Shown here one piece after another: positions 8,962-18,554 of a DNA stretch of 64,000 nt. The stretch lies in NCBI GenBank assembly GCA_044224925.1, contig JBGAJM010000009.1:16299-80298 (forward strand), in the 5' to 3' direction. Position 1 is the stretch's first letter. Every line of letters starts with the position of its first letter. The notes under the pieces are model-generated. The model was not told where the DNA came from. It ran no database searches and worked only from the letters and a program-made list of their open reading frames with translations. The position numbers and the translations under genes are program-made. Source of the DNA: Kapaibacterium sp044224925 (GTDB taxonomy: Bacteria > Bacteroidota > Ignavibacteria > Kapaibacteriales > Kapaibacteriaceae).

Positions 8962-10356
8962 ATGACGAATCCAACGCCGTATTCTCCAAGCCATAAAATT
9001 CGTGTGGTGACGGCCGCCTCGTTGTTCGACGGTCACGACGCCGCCATCAACGTGATGCGCCGCATCATCCAGGGGACGGGTTGCGAGGTGATCCACCTCG
9101 GACATAACCGTTCCGTACAGGAAGTGGTGGACTGTGCGATCCAGGAAGATGCCCAGTCGATCGCCATGACGTCGTACCAGGGCGGACACGTCGAGTACTT
9201 CACCTACATGGTAGAGCTTCTTCGTGAACGCGGGGCCGGACATATCAAGGTGTTCGGTGGCGGTGGCGGCACTATCCTTCCGCTCGAGATCGAGCAGATC
9301 CATGCGGCAGGCGTCACGCGCATCTATTCTCCGGATGATGGTAGGGCGATGGGGTTGCAGGGAATGATCAATGATCTCGTGCAACGATCGGACTATCAGA
9401 CACCCAACGTCTTCGGCGACGATCTGGCCGCCCAAGTAGCTGCCAAGAACCCGCTTGCCATCGCAGAGGCCATCACAGCTGCCGAACGCGGTGATCAAGC
9501 TGCCATTGCTTTTGCCGATGGTGCCAAACGATCACCTGTGCTTGGTATCACCGGTACTGGTGGTGCCGGGAAGTCGTCGCTCACGGATGAGCTCGTACGA
9601 CGGTTTGTGAACGATCTCACGGACAAGACCATCGCCGTGGTATCCGTAGACCCCTCGAAGCGAAAGACCGGTGGAGCGCTGCTTGGCGACCGGATCCGAA
9701 TGAATGCCGTGAGCCATCCGCGCGTCTACATGCGCTCGTTCGCAACGCGCGAGGCGAACGTTGCCATGAACAAACACGTGACCGATGCCATTCGCATTCT
9801 CTCGTATGCAGGCTTCGATCTCATCATTGTGGAAACGGCCGGTATTGGCCAGAGTGATTCGCAGATCGCCGATGTGGCCGACGTAGCCATGTATGTGATG
9901 ACGCCGGAGTACGGTGCTGCAAGTCAGCTCGAGAAGATCGACATGATCGACTATGCCGATCTGATCGCCCTCAACAAGTTCGATAAACGCGGTGCGCTCG
10001 ACGCTCTGCGCGATGTGAAGAAACAGTATCAGCGGTCGCGTCAACTCTTCGACCGTAAACCCGACGAAATGCCGGTGTACGGCACGATCGCTTCGCAATT
10101 CAATGATCCCGGGACGAACACACTGTATCGTGCGATCGTGGATGCACTTGTGCACAAATGTGAGCTGCCATGGGAAAGCACGTTCCATGTGACCGATGAG
10201 ATGAGTGAGAAGATCTACATCATTCCGCCAGACCGAACACGGTATCTCGCTGAGATCGCCGAAGAGAACAAGCGGTATGATGCCTTTGCCGAAAAACAAG
10301 CCGAACTCGCCCGCCGTATGTGGCGCATCAAAGGTGCTATCGAGGAACTGTCATGA
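8962..10356 (+). CDS. Isobutyryl-CoA mutase IcmF-type, cobalamin-binding and G-protein half
   Basis: 464 residues. Residues about 10-140 form a B12-binding domain with IcmF-like FDGHDAAINVMRR, LGHNRSV and FGGGGGTI motifs. Residues about 190-430 form a MeaB/ArgK-type GTPase: Walker A GTGGAGKSS (about 197-205), the VDPSKRKTGG block, ETAGIGQSD and NKFD (about 338). In the fused IcmF family these domains are followed in one chain by the mutase barrel. Here the protein stops at RMWRIKGAIEELS, at the linker, and the barrel is encoded separately at 11869. The family interconverts isobutyryl-CoA and n-butyryl-CoA, and the G domain guards cofactor loading. The stop overlaps the next ATG (ATGA). Confidence 0.88.
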   Translation: MTNPTPYSPSHKIRVVTAASLFDGHDAAINVMRRIIQGTGCEVIHLGHNRSVQEVVDCAIQEDAQSIAMTSYQGGHVEYFTYMVELLRERGAGHIKVFGGGGGTILPLEIEQIHAAGVTRIYSPDDGRAMGLQGMINDLVQRSDYQTPNVFGDDLAAQVAAKNPLAIAEAITAAERGDQAAIAFADGAKRSPVLGITGTGGAGKSSLTDELVRRFVNDLTDKTIAVVSVDPSKRKTGGALLGDRIRMNAVSHPRVYMRSFATREANVAMNKHVTDAIRILSYAGFDLIIVETAGIGQSDSQIADVADVAMYVMTPEYGAASQLEKIDMIDYADLIALNKFDKRGALDALRDVKKQYQRSRQLFDRKPDEMPVYGTIASQFNDPGTNTLYRAIVDALVHKCELPWESTFHVTDEMSEKIYIIPPDRTRYLAEIAEENKRYDAFAEKQAELARRMWRIKGAIEELS

Positions 10357-11858
10357 ACACACAAGAGATCATCATCGAAGGAATGAGCTGCGGCCACTGT
10401 GTTGCGGCGGTAGAACGTGCACTGTCGAAGGTGGATGGGATCCATGTTGACGAAGTGACAATAGGCAAGGCCGTGGTGAAGAGCGAAGATGGTCCGGCCA
10501 CTGCCGAGAAGATCGAACGTGCCATTCAAGCCGCAGGCTTTCGCATGGTCAGTCTCCTCCTTGCCGCCTTCGCCATCCTTGCCTTCGTGGGTTGTACCGA
10601 GAGTTCTTCCGGTCCGGCACCGCTCAATGCTCAGATGCGAACGATCAATGTTGCAAGCGATGCACCTGCACTCGACGTGCGATTGGATGGAACACTCACC
10701 AATGCAGCGGTCTCGTACGGCAAGAGTTCCGGATACACCAGTGTAGTAGCTGGTAGCAAGATGCTCACCGTGCTGAATGCCGGTGCATCGACGGCTCTGA
10801 TCACGGCCGGTGCGGCGTTCGAAGAAGGCAAGAGCTATAGCGTCTTCGTCTTCGGTCCGGCCGCAACGATCACAGCATCTTTCCAGAACGACGACCTTCT
10901 TACCTCTGCCAAGGCCCGTGTCCGCTTCGTGCATGCCGTCTCCGATCTGAGCACGAGCGTCGATGTGCACACGCTCAGCGCTTCGAACCCTCCGATCCTC
11001 TCGAAGATCGAGAGCCGTGGTGTGAGTGCCTACACCGCACTCGACGCCGGTTCCATCTCCTTTGTCGTGACGTCGAATGGCAGCACAACGCCGCTCATCA
11101 CCTATGAGCCGATCGCATTGAATGCGAACACCTCCTACACCGTGGTGCTCATGGGAACCATGAATCCGGGTGATGCGGCCAACATGGTGGCAAGGATGTA
11201 TACCGATACGGACTCCGGCTCGGCCTATGTGGACCTTGTGGAACACTTCGACAAGGGCAAAGTGGCGGCAGTTCACGCCGTATCCGATGCACCCGCTGTG
11301 GATGTGAGCGTTGACGGGACGAAGGTCATCACCGGTCTTGCCTATCCCAACAGCAGCCCGTATCAACTGCTCGATCCGGGTGAGCGCACCGTGAGTGTGA
11401 GCGCCGGAGCGGTTCCCGTTGCCACAACGAAGATCGCGGTCGAAGTGGGCAAGGCCTATAGCATCTTCGCCATCGGAACGGTGGCGGGTGGACTTGAGTC
11501 GCTGAAGCTCACCGATGAGACCGTCCCCAACTCCGCACAGGCACTCGTACGATTCATCAATGCTTCTCCGGCGTCCGCACCGTTGGATCTGATCACGAAC
11601 ATCGGTGCAGCGGCGTATGAGATCCCGGGTATGCAGAACATTCCCTACAAGGGCATCAGCGTGTCGCCTTCCAGCGGAAAGAACTTCTTGCTCTTACCCG
11701 CAGGTACCTATACGATGAAGGTTCGACTTCACAGCACAGGGAGCATTCTTGTTGAATCCCCTGACCTCGTGTTCGAAGCGAACAAGATCTACACGCTCTG
11801 GGTTGGTGGGAAGATGGGTTCGACGCCGATCTCCTTGAACATGATCAAGCACAATTGA
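10353..11858 (+). CDS. HMA metal-binding domain fused in frame to a DUF4397-like lipoprotein
   Basis: 501 residues from the ATG that overlaps the previous stop. Residues 1-64 are a complete heavy-metal-associated domain with GMSCGHC (Cys13, Cys16), like copper chaperones. Residue 65 is Met, beginning a lipoprotein signal (VSLLLAAFAILAFVGC, Cys81). The rest contains three related blocks (TINVASDAPALDVRLDG, AVHAVSDAPAVDVSVDG, FINASPASAPLDL) typical of DUF4397. An in-frame ATG at 10545, preceded by GCAGG, could start the lipoprotein alone. A cytoplasmic chaperone joined ahead of a lipoprotein signal is unlikely to be exported normally, so either two products are made or a stop codon was lost. 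The gene separates the two halves of IcmF. Confidence 0.75.
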   Translation: MNTQEIIIEGMSCGHCVAAVERALSKVDGIHVDEVTIGKAVVKSEDGPATAEKIERAIQAAGFRMVSLLLAAFAILAFVGCTESSSGPAPLNAQMRTINVASDAPALDVRLDGTLTNAAVSYGKSSGYTSVVAGSKMLTVLNAGASTALITAGAAFEEGKSYSVFVFGPAATITASFQNDDLLTSAKARVRFVHAVSDLSTSVDVHTLSASNPPILSKIESRGVSAYTALDAGSISFVVTSNGSTTPLITYEPIALNANTSYTVVLMGTMNPGDAANMVARMYTDTDSGSAYVDLVEHFDKGKVAAVHAVSDAPAVDVSVDGTKVITGLAYPNSSPYQLLDPGERTVSVSAGAVPVATTKIAVEVGKAYSIFAIGTVAGGLESLKLTDETVPNSAQALVRFINASPASAPLDLITNIGAAAYEIPGMQNIPYKGISVSPSSGKNFLLLPAGTYTMKVRLHSTGSILVESPDLVFEANKIYTLWVGGKMGSTPISLNMIKHN

Positions 11859-11868
11859 ACGGTCTGCA

Positions 11869-13836
11869 ATGAGCGCAAAGGACGAACTGGTCGCACGATA
11901 TGACGAGCTCCATCGCCAGCTCCATCACGAAGTGCGTGCACTTCTTGATGGATGGGAAGATAAGCGCGCATCGTACGAAGGTGAATTCTACACGTACACG
12001 GTGCGTGGCAAGGAGATCAAGGTCGAGAACTACACCACGTCGCTCTCGCATACCAAGGTCCCCAAGATCTCGCTTCCCCGTTTTCGCGACTGGGGCGAGA
12101 TCGTTCGCTGGTGCATGCAAGAGAACGTACCGGGCGAGTTCCCGTATACGGCTGGTGTGTATCCGTTCAAACGCCAGGGCGAAGATCCTACGCGCATGTT
12201 CGCGGGTGAAGGCGGACCGGAACGGACGAACCGACGTTTTCATTACCTCTCCAAGGGCATGCCTGCGGCTCGCTTGAGCACAGCCTTCGACTCCGTGACG
12301 CTGTATGGTGAAGATCCGGATGAGCGACCTGATATCTATGGAAAGATCGGGAACTCTGGCGTGAGCATTGCCACACTTGATGATGCGAAGAAGCTCTATT
12401 CAGGGTTCGATCTCTGTTCACCGACCACCTCTGTGTCGATGACGATCAACGGCCCTGCCCCCATGATCCTTGCCTTCTTCATGAATGCGGCCATCGATCA
12501 GCAATGTGAACGACATATCGTCCAGCATGGACTCGAAGCACAAACGCAGCAGAAGATCGACGCGATCTATGCGGCAAAGGGAATGCAGCGACCGGTGTAT
12601 CGACATGGCGATGGATCGACGGAGCTGCCGGAAGGCAACACGGGACTTGGTCTGATGCTGCTTGGTGTGACGGGCGATCAAGTGCTTCCGGCCGACGTCT
12701 ACGAACAATGCAAGCGCACAGCGTTGCAAAGTGTTCGTGGGACGGTGCAGGCCGACATTCTCAAAGAAGACCAGGCGCAGAACACGTGCATCTTCTCGAC
12801 GGAGTTCGCGCTTCGCATGATGGGAGACGTGCAACAGTACTTCATCGAAGAAGGTGTTCGCAACTTCTACAGCGTTTCGATCAGCGGATACCACATCGCA
12901 GAGGCCGGAGCGAATCCGATCACGCAACTCGCGCTCACGCTCGCCAATGGCTTCACCTATGTGGAGTATTACCTCTCGCGTGGGATGAACATCGACGACT
13001 TTGCACCGAACCTCTCCTTCTTCTTCTCGAACGGCGTCGATCCCGAGTACAGTGTGATCGGTCGTGTGGCCCGTCGTATCTGGGCCAAGGCGATGAAGAA
13101 CAAGTATGGCGGTAATGAGCGTTCACAGATGTTGAAGTATCACATCCAGACCTCGGGCAGATCGCTGCATGCGCAAGAGATCGACTTCAACGACATCCGC
13201 ACAACACTACAAGCGCTGTATGCGATCTATGACAACTGCAACTCTCTGCACACCAATGCCTACGACGAGGCGATCACGACGCCAACAGAAGAGAGCGTCC
13301 GCAGAGCCGTTGCCATTCAATTGATCATCAACCGCGAGCTCGGTCTGGCGAAGAATGAGAACCCGATGCAGGGGTCGTTCATCATCGAAGAGCTCACTGA
13401 TCTTGTTGAGGATGCCGTGCTCACAGAGTTCAAGCGCATCAGCGATCGCGGAGGTGTGTTGGGCGCGATGGAAAGCATGTATCAGCGGAACAAGATCCAA
13501 GAGGAATCGCTGTACTATGAAACGCTCAAGCACACAGGTGAGTATCCCATCATTGGTGTGAACACCTTCCTGTCGACAAAGGGCTCACCAACGATCATCC
13601 CTGCAGAGGTGATCCGGTCGACGGTCGACGAAAAGGAACAACAGATCAACAACGTCCGTGCGTTTCAACAGCGAAATGCCGACGTTTCCGAGAACGCACT
13701 TCAAGCCCTGAAGCATACGGCCGTGCAAAACCATAATGTGTTCGCCGCATTGATGGAGGCCGCCAAGGTCTGCTCACTCGGAGAACTCTCCAATGCCCTT
13801 TATCACGTAGGCGGTCAGTACCGCCGTAACATGTAG
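11869..13836 (+). CDS. Isobutyryl-CoA mutase IcmF-type, substrate-binding (mutase barrel) half
   Basis: 655 residues matching the C-terminal part of fused IcmF: IPKV-like KVPKISLPRF, ENVPGEFPYTAGVYPFKR, EDPTRMFAGEGGPERTNRRF, LSTAFDSVTLYGEDPDERPDIYGK and NSGVSIATLDD. These are the signatures of acyl-CoA mutase TIM barrels, in the IcmF rather than the methylmalonyl-CoA version. The adenosylcobalamin-binding domain is absent here and is supplied by the protein at 8962. It starts 10 nt after the HMA-lipoprotein gene, so all three are probably one transcript. The first 40 residues resemble the inter-domain linker of full-length IcmF, which puts the split exactly between domains. Confidence 0.88.
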   Translation: MSAKDELVARYDELHRQLHHEVRALLDGWEDKRASYEGEFYTYTVRGKEIKVENYTTSLSHTKVPKISLPRFRDWGEIVRWCMQENVPGEFPYTAGVYPFKRQGEDPTRMFAGEGGPERTNRRFHYLSKGMPAARLSTAFDSVTLYGEDPDERPDIYGKIGNSGVSIATLDDAKKLYSGFDLCSPTTSVSMTINGPAPMILAFFMNAAIDQQCERHIVQHGLEAQTQQKIDAIYAAKGMQRPVYRHGDGSTELPEGNTGLGLMLLGVTGDQVLPADVYEQCKRTALQSVRGTVQADILKEDQAQNTCIFSTEFALRMMGDVQQYFIEEGVRNFYSVSISGYHIAEAGANPITQLALTLANGFTYVEYYLSRGMNIDDFAPNLSFFFSNGVDPEYSVIGRVARRIWAKAMKNKYGGNERSQMLKYHIQTSGRSLHAQEIDFNDIRTTLQALYAIYDNCNSLHTNAYDEAITTPTEESVRRAVAIQLIINRELGLAKNENPMQGSFIIEELTDLVEDAVLTEFKRISDRGGVLGAMESMYQRNKIQEESLYYETLKHTGEYPIIGVNTFLSTKGSPTIIPAEVIRSTVDEKEQQINNVRAFQQRNADVSENALQALKHTAVQNHNVFAALMEAAKVCSLGELSNALYHVGGQYRRNM

Positions 13837-13840
13837 CCCC

Positions 13841-14608
13841 ATGCAACTCCCCAAAGAATACACCGTGAAGCTTCCACTCGAACGCGGTTCGAAAGGGGCG
13901 GCTGTGAAGCTTCTGCAAGAGTGGCTTTGTTTGAATGACTGCAAACTGTCGATCGACGGAACATTCGGCGCAGCCACAGAAGCAACGGTGCGCAAGTTCC
14001 AGACGAAGTCGAGGGTCTCCGCTACCGGCATCGTTGATGAAGAGACATGGAACATGCTCCTGCTTCCGTTGCGAAACGCCACGCGTTCACTCTCCACGAC
14101 GGCCGAGACGTATGCACAACGCGTGGTGGCCGCCGCACGACAACACTTGAAGGCGCATCCGATGGAGATCGGCGGACAGAATGCAGGTCCGTGGATCCGT
14201 CTCTACATGAACGGCAAGGAAGGCGCGGATTGGCCTTGGTGTGCAGGCTTCGTCACCTACATCCTCGCCCAAGCTTCGGAAGGTCTGAAGGTCGATCGTA
14301 ATCCGCTCAAGCCTACCGCATCGTGCGACATCCTTGCATCTCAAGCTGCAGACAAAGAGATCCTCCTTACCGAGAAGGAGATCGCGAAAGATGCCGGGAA
14401 GAAGGCACTTCTTCGGCCAGGCTCGATCTTTTTGGTCCGCGCTTCGAAAACCTCTTCCGACTACGTCCATACCGGCATCGTGACAGCCGTTCATGATGAG
14501 TACTTCGAAACGGTGGAAGGCAATACCAACGACGCCGGTGAACGCGAAGGGTATGAGGTGTGTCGTCGACTTCGCGGATACGGCAACAAGGACTTCATCA
14601 TCCTGTAA
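13841..14608 (+). CDS. Peptidoglycan-binding protein with CHAP/NlpC-like amidase domain
   Basis: 255 residues. Residues about 14-75 are a PG_binding_1 domain (RGSKGAAVKLLQEWL...IDGTFGAATEATVRKFQ...TGIVDEETW). Residues about 95-250 hold a Cys/His peptidase-like region with WPWCAGFVTYIL (Cys near 134), HTGIV near 215 and EGNTN near 229. This fits a CHAP/NlpC-P60 cell-wall amidase or endopeptidase. No signal peptide is visible, which is odd for a wall enzyme unless it leaves by another route. It starts 4 nt after the mutase stop, and the following gene starts directly after its stop codon. Confidence 0.75.
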   Translation: MQLPKEYTVKLPLERGSKGAAVKLLQEWLCLNDCKLSIDGTFGAATEATVRKFQTKSRVSATGIVDEETWNMLLLPLRNATRSLSTTAETYAQRVVAAARQHLKAHPMEIGGQNAGPWIRLYMNGKEGADWPWCAGFVTYILAQASEGLKVDRNPLKPTASCDILASQAADKEILLTEKEIAKDAGKKALLRPGSIFLVRASKTSSDYVHTGIVTAVHDEYFETVEGNTNDAGEREGYEVCRRLRGYGNKDFIIL

Positions 14609-15562
14609 GTGATCTCACTCGACACGATACGGGATGCGGCTGAACGCATCGCACCGCATGTGCGACGGACGCCCACGGTCACGTCGGCCTACTTCGACCA
14701 ACGATTCAACGCACAGTTCTTCTTCAAGTGCGAGAACCTGCAACTCTTCGGTGCGTTCAAACCGAGAGGTGCTGTGAACGCCGTGCTATCGCTCGATGCC
14801 GATGCGGCACGTCATGGCGTTGCCACCCATTCCTCAGGAAATCATGCGGTGGCGCTTGCCTATGCGGCGTCCCTTCGTGGTATTGCCTGCACCATCGTGA
14901 TGCCACACACTGTTCCCGACGTCAAGAAACGCGCTGTTGAGGAGCAAGGTGCCCGCATCGTCTTCTGCGAGCCAACGCTTGTTGCACGAGAAGCGACCTT
15001 GGCAGCCATCGTTGCGGAGTCGGGTGCCCACATCGTCCACCCATCGAACGATGTTCGCGTGATCGCCGGACAAGGGACGGCGGCCCTCGAACTCATGACG
15101 GATGTGCCAGACCTCGACGTGATCATGGCGCCTGTTGGTGGCGGCGGTCTGATGAGCGGAACGGCCATCGTTGCTCGAGCGCTACGTCCGAGCATCGACA
15201 TCATCGGTGCCGAGCCCTCGATGGCCGACGATGCCATGCGATCGCTCGCAGCAGGACGGATCATTGCAAGTGGTGATCCTCTGACCGTGGCCGACGGCCT
15301 GCGCACATCGCTTGGGAACAACACCTTCGATATCCTTCGTGAGAAGGATGTTCGGATCGTGACAGCAACAGAAGAGAGCATCATCGAAGGACTCTACCTT
15401 GTGATGGAACACATGAAGCTCGTTGTGGAACCCTCTGCCACCGTGACCATCGGATCGCTACTGGAACAACAGGAGATGGTACGCGGGAAACGCGTTGGCG
15501 TGATCTTTTGTGGCGGGAACATCGACGTTCGACGGTTCATGCATCTTTCGCCGAGACCCTAA
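14609..15562 (+). CDS. PLP-dependent threonine/serine dehydratase or serine racemase
   Basis: 317 residues with a GTG start immediately after the preceding TAA. This is the fold type II PLP family: FKCENLQLFGAFKPRGA (PLP-lysine near 50), HSSGNHAVALAYAA (about 72-85) and PVGGGGLMSG (about 174-183). The length and absence of a C-terminal ACT domain fit catabolic threonine dehydratase or serine racemase rather than biosynthetic IlvA. The threonine product, 2-oxobutyrate, could feed the oxoacid dehydrogenase E1 encoded at 18555 (inference). The exact substrate cannot be fixed from sequence alone. Confidence 0.82.
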   Translation: MISLDTIRDAAERIAPHVRRTPTVTSAYFDQRFNAQFFFKCENLQLFGAFKPRGAVNAVLSLDADAARHGVATHSSGNHAVALAYAASLRGIACTIVMPHTVPDVKKRAVEEQGARIVFCEPTLVAREATLAAIVAESGAHIVHPSNDVRVIAGQGTAALELMTDVPDLDVIMAPVGGGGLMSGTAIVARALRPSIDIIGAEPSMADDAMRSLAAGRIIASGDPLTVADGLRTSLGNNTFDILREKDVRIVTATEESIIEGLYLVMEHMKLVVEPSATVTIGSLLEQQEMVRGKRVGVIFCGGNIDVRRFMHLSPRP

Positions 15563-15567
15563 TTCGC

Positions 15568-17049
15568 ATGCGCACGGTTGTTTTGTTCTTGGTGTTCGTA
15601 ACGTGTCTGCCGAGTCTTTGGGCTACGGACTGGCGAGCTGTGCATGACAAAACGATCGCAGCGATCGACCAACTGTACGATCTCGAGTTCGCTGCCTCTG
15701 AGAAGTTCTGCAATGAAGTGATCGCTATGGCGCCCGGCGATCCGCGCGGCCATTTCGTGAAGAGCATGGTCTACTACTATCGTATGACCTTTCAAGGTGG
15801 AGCGAAGAACGATACGCTCTACTATGCGTTCTTGTATCACGCGAACAAAGTTGAGACCGTTTGTTCTTCATTGCTCGAACAGAACTCGAACGACGCAAAG
15901 GCTCTCTCATACTACGGTGGGACGATAGGATACAAGGGGCTTGCCCATTATCGTCGAGGTGAAATGATCAAGGCGATCTGGGAAGGGAAGAAGGGATATG
16001 GGTTGCTTGAACGTGCCTATGCGTTGGACCCTCAGAACGGCGATGCAAAGATGGGGTTGGGGTTGTTCCAGTATATGATCTCACAAGCTCCAAGCGAAGT
16101 ACGGTCCTTGATCGAACTCGCAGGGTTGTCAGGAGATCGTGCCAGTGGGCTGCGGCTCATGGAGGAAGCGGCACAGCACGGACTGTATGCCAAGCAAGAA
16201 GCGCATCGATGGCTGGTCGACTTCTATCAGGCAGAGGACATGCCGAATCGCGCCATGTCGCACGCACAGGTTCTTGCAGACCGATATCAGAGAAACTGGT
16301 GGTTCCAACACACGGCATCGGATATCGCTCTCTTTCAACTTCATAAACCAGAACGTGCAGAGCCGTACCTCCTTCGGCTCTCTACCATGCCGACCACGAA
16401 GAACAACGAACGGTATGTCCATTCGCTCGGGCGACTCAGACTCGGATACCTGAACGTGCTCAAAGAGCGATATGCTACGGCTGAGCAATACTTCCTGTCC
16501 GTGGTCAATGGGCAGGCCGAGGATGCGCAGAAACATGATGCGGCCTTTCAACTTGGCAACCTCATGGAGTTGCAAGGTCGGGCATCCGAAGCACCGGAAT
16601 GGTATCGAAAGGCGGGAGGGCGTAAGGATGCTCAGGCAAGACTCGCAACTCCGATGAACGTGGCCGAACGTTCAATGTTCAGAATTCAAAACGCCTATCT
16701 GGCTGGCGACAACCTTCGGGCCATCGCGCTCACCGATTCCTGTAGAGCTGCGGGAGCGCTCTCTTCGAATCGAAATCTTGCCATAGCACTGTACTTTCAG
16801 GGAACCTGTTTGAACGAGTGCAAGCAGTACGGACGTGCCGAATCCTCTTTTTTGGAAGCTCTGCGTTACACGGAAATGGACGCAAATGTCCGACCGTATT
16901 GCCACTGGCGTCTGGGCCAGTCCTATGCTCGACAGGACAAGGTGGCCCAAGCGAAGGACCAATGGCAGCGGGCTCTTGCCTTTGATGGCTATCAGTCGGA
17001 AGAAACACTTCGTCGACGTGTTCAACGAGAACAGGCGGCACTTCCCTAG
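15568..17049 (+). CDS. Exported TPR protein
   Basis: 493 residues. I chose ATG 15568, which gives a clean signal peptide (MRTVVLFLVFVTCLPSLWA); upstream in-frame starts would add unrelated residues. The body is helical with TPR-like units throughout, for example ALSYYGGTIGYKGLAHYRRGE (about 113-133), RLGYLNVLKERYATAEQYF, AIALYFQGTCLNECKQYGRAE and HWRLGQSYARQDKVAQAKDQW near the C terminus. It is probably a periplasmic protein-interaction scaffold. It starts 5 nt after the dehydratase gene. Confidence 0.75.
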   Translation: MRTVVLFLVFVTCLPSLWATDWRAVHDKTIAAIDQLYDLEFAASEKFCNEVIAMAPGDPRGHFVKSMVYYYRMTFQGGAKNDTLYYAFLYHANKVETVCSSLLEQNSNDAKALSYYGGTIGYKGLAHYRRGEMIKAIWEGKKGYGLLERAYALDPQNGDAKMGLGLFQYMISQAPSEVRSLIELAGLSGDRASGLRLMEEAAQHGLYAKQEAHRWLVDFYQAEDMPNRAMSHAQVLADRYQRNWWFQHTASDIALFQLHKPERAEPYLLRLSTMPTTKNNERYVHSLGRLRLGYLNVLKERYATAEQYFLSVVNGQAEDAQKHDAAFQLGNLMELQGRASEAPEWYRKAGGRKDAQARLATPMNVAERSMFRIQNAYLAGDNLRAIALTDSCRAAGALSSNRNLAIALYFQGTCLNECKQYGRAESSFLEALRYTEMDANVRPYCHWRLGQSYARQDKVAQAKDQWQRALAFDGYQSEETLRRRVQREQAALP

Positions 17050-17057
17050 CCCCTTCG

Positions 17058-17065
17058 TAGTTTTG
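17058..17065 (+). promoter_or_regulatory. Candidate -7 box (TAGTTTTG) immediately upstream of gatB
   Basis: TAGTTTTG fits TAnnTTTG and ends 7 nt before the gatB ATG at 17073, just after the TPR stop codon. If used, the mRNA leader would be only a few nucleotides. I find no TTG at the -33 position. Confidence 0.4.
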
Positions 17066-17072
17066 CTACCCT

Positions 17073-18527
17073 ATGCATTCAGCCTACGAAGCGGTCATCG
17101 GCCTTGAGATCCACGCCCAACTCAAAACGGCGTCAAAGGCGTTCTGTGCCTGCCCGACCACGTTCGGTGCCCAGCCGAACGTGAACGTATGTCCGATATG
17201 CCTAGGTCACCCGGGAACGCTCCCCGTCTTGAACGACAACCTCGTGCTCTTCGCCGTCAAAATGGGCTTGGCCACGAACTGCTCCATCCGTGAGCGGTCT
17301 TCGTTCTCCCGCAAGAACTACTTCTACCCCGACCTTCCAAAGGGATATCAGATCTCGCAGTATGCAGATCCGATCTGCTATGACGGTCACGTGGAGATCG
17401 AGACCAACGATGGCGTGAAGACCATTGGTATCACACGCATTCACATGGAAGAGGATTCCGGGAAGTCCATTCACGATCTCGACATCGACACGCTCGTGGA
17501 CCTCAACCGAAGCGGCGTTCCCCTGATCGAGATCGTAAGCGAACCCGATCTGCGAAGCGCTCACGAGGCGTATCAGTACTTGATGCAGGTACGCCAGATC
17601 CTGGTCTACCTCAACATCTGCGACGGCAACCTCGAGGAGGGATCTCTTCGGTGCGACGCCAACGTCTCGATCCGTCCGATCGGCCAGCAGCAGTTCGGCA
17701 CGAAGACCGAGGTCAAGAACTTGAACAGCTTCCGTAACGTGGAAAAGGCCATTGCCTACGAGATCGAACGACAGATCGAACTCGTCGAGAGTGGCGGCAC
17801 GGTGCGTCAGGAAACCTGCATGTGGGATGCGGCGGCCCAGGTCACCAGGGTCATGCGGACCAAAGAAATGGCCCATGATTACCGGTATTTCCCCGAGCCG
17901 GACCTCTCGCACGTGGTGATCGACCGGGATTGGCTGGACGACGTCCTTGCCACCCTTCCCGAACTTGGCCTTGCGAAAAAGCGTCGATTCATGGCGCAAT
18001 ACGGGCTTCCTGCCTACGATGCATCCATTCTGGCCGATGAAACGGCCGTGGCAGACTATTACGAGGAGGCCTGCGCCTCTGTACCGGGTCTGGACCATGA
18101 CGCGGCGAAGCAGATCTCGAACTGGATCATGACGGAGCTCATGCGCATCATGGGCGAGCGGAAGTGCGGGATCAGGGACACAGGGTGCACGCCAGCGCAA
18201 TTGGCGTCGTTGGTGCATGCTGTGACCAGCGGCACGATCAGTAACAAGATCGCCAAGGACATCTTCCCGGAGCTTCTGGCAACGGGAGAACTGGCCACCG
18301 ACGTGATCGCTCGCAAGGGACTCACACAGAACTCGGATGCGGGTGCGCTTGAGGAGATGGTGCGCGCCGTGATCCAAGCCAATCCGGACAATTTGACGAA
18401 GTACAAGGACGGGAAGACCAATCTGTTGGGGTTCTTTGTGGGCCAGGTCATCAAGGCCTCCGGAGGAACCGCCAATCCATCGATGGTGAGCGAGCTGATG
18501 AAGAGCGCGCTCGATGCACACGAATAA
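17073..18527 (+). CDS. gatB: Aspartyl/glutamyl-tRNA(Asn/Gln) amidotransferase subunit B
   Basis: 484 residues, the usual GatB length. Recognisable blocks: EAVIGLEIHAQL (about 5-16), CPICLGHPGTLP with zinc-site cysteines, SRKNYFYPDLPKGYQISQ, HMEEDSGKSIHD, RSGVPLIEIVSEPD and RCDANVSIRP. A helical YqeY-like tail occupies about 330-484. GatB activates and amidates Glu-tRNA(Gln) or Asp-tRNA(Asn) as part of GatCAB. gatA and gatC are not in the window. The ATG lies 23 nt after the TPR gene, with a TAnnTTTG box in between and no clear Shine-Dalgarno sequence. Confidence 0.95.
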   Translation: MHSAYEAVIGLEIHAQLKTASKAFCACPTTFGAQPNVNVCPICLGHPGTLPVLNDNLVLFAVKMGLATNCSIRERSSFSRKNYFYPDLPKGYQISQYADPICYDGHVEIETNDGVKTIGITRIHMEEDSGKSIHDLDIDTLVDLNRSGVPLIEIVSEPDLRSAHEAYQYLMQVRQILVYLNICDGNLEEGSLRCDANVSIRPIGQQQFGTKTEVKNLNSFRNVEKAIAYEIERQIELVESGGTVRQETCMWDAAAQVTRVMRTKEMAHDYRYFPEPDLSHVVIDRDWLDDVLATLPELGLAKKRRFMAQYGLPAYDASILADETAVADYYEEACASVPGLDHDAAKQISNWIMTELMRIMGERKCGIRDTGCTPAQLASLVHAVTSGTISNKIAKDIFPELLATGELATDVIARKGLTQNSDAGALEEMVRAVIQANPDNLTKYKDGKTNLLGFFVGQVIKASGGTANPSMVSELMKSALDAHE

Positions 18528-18554
18528 CAACGAAGCACAGAAACGGAGAATCCG

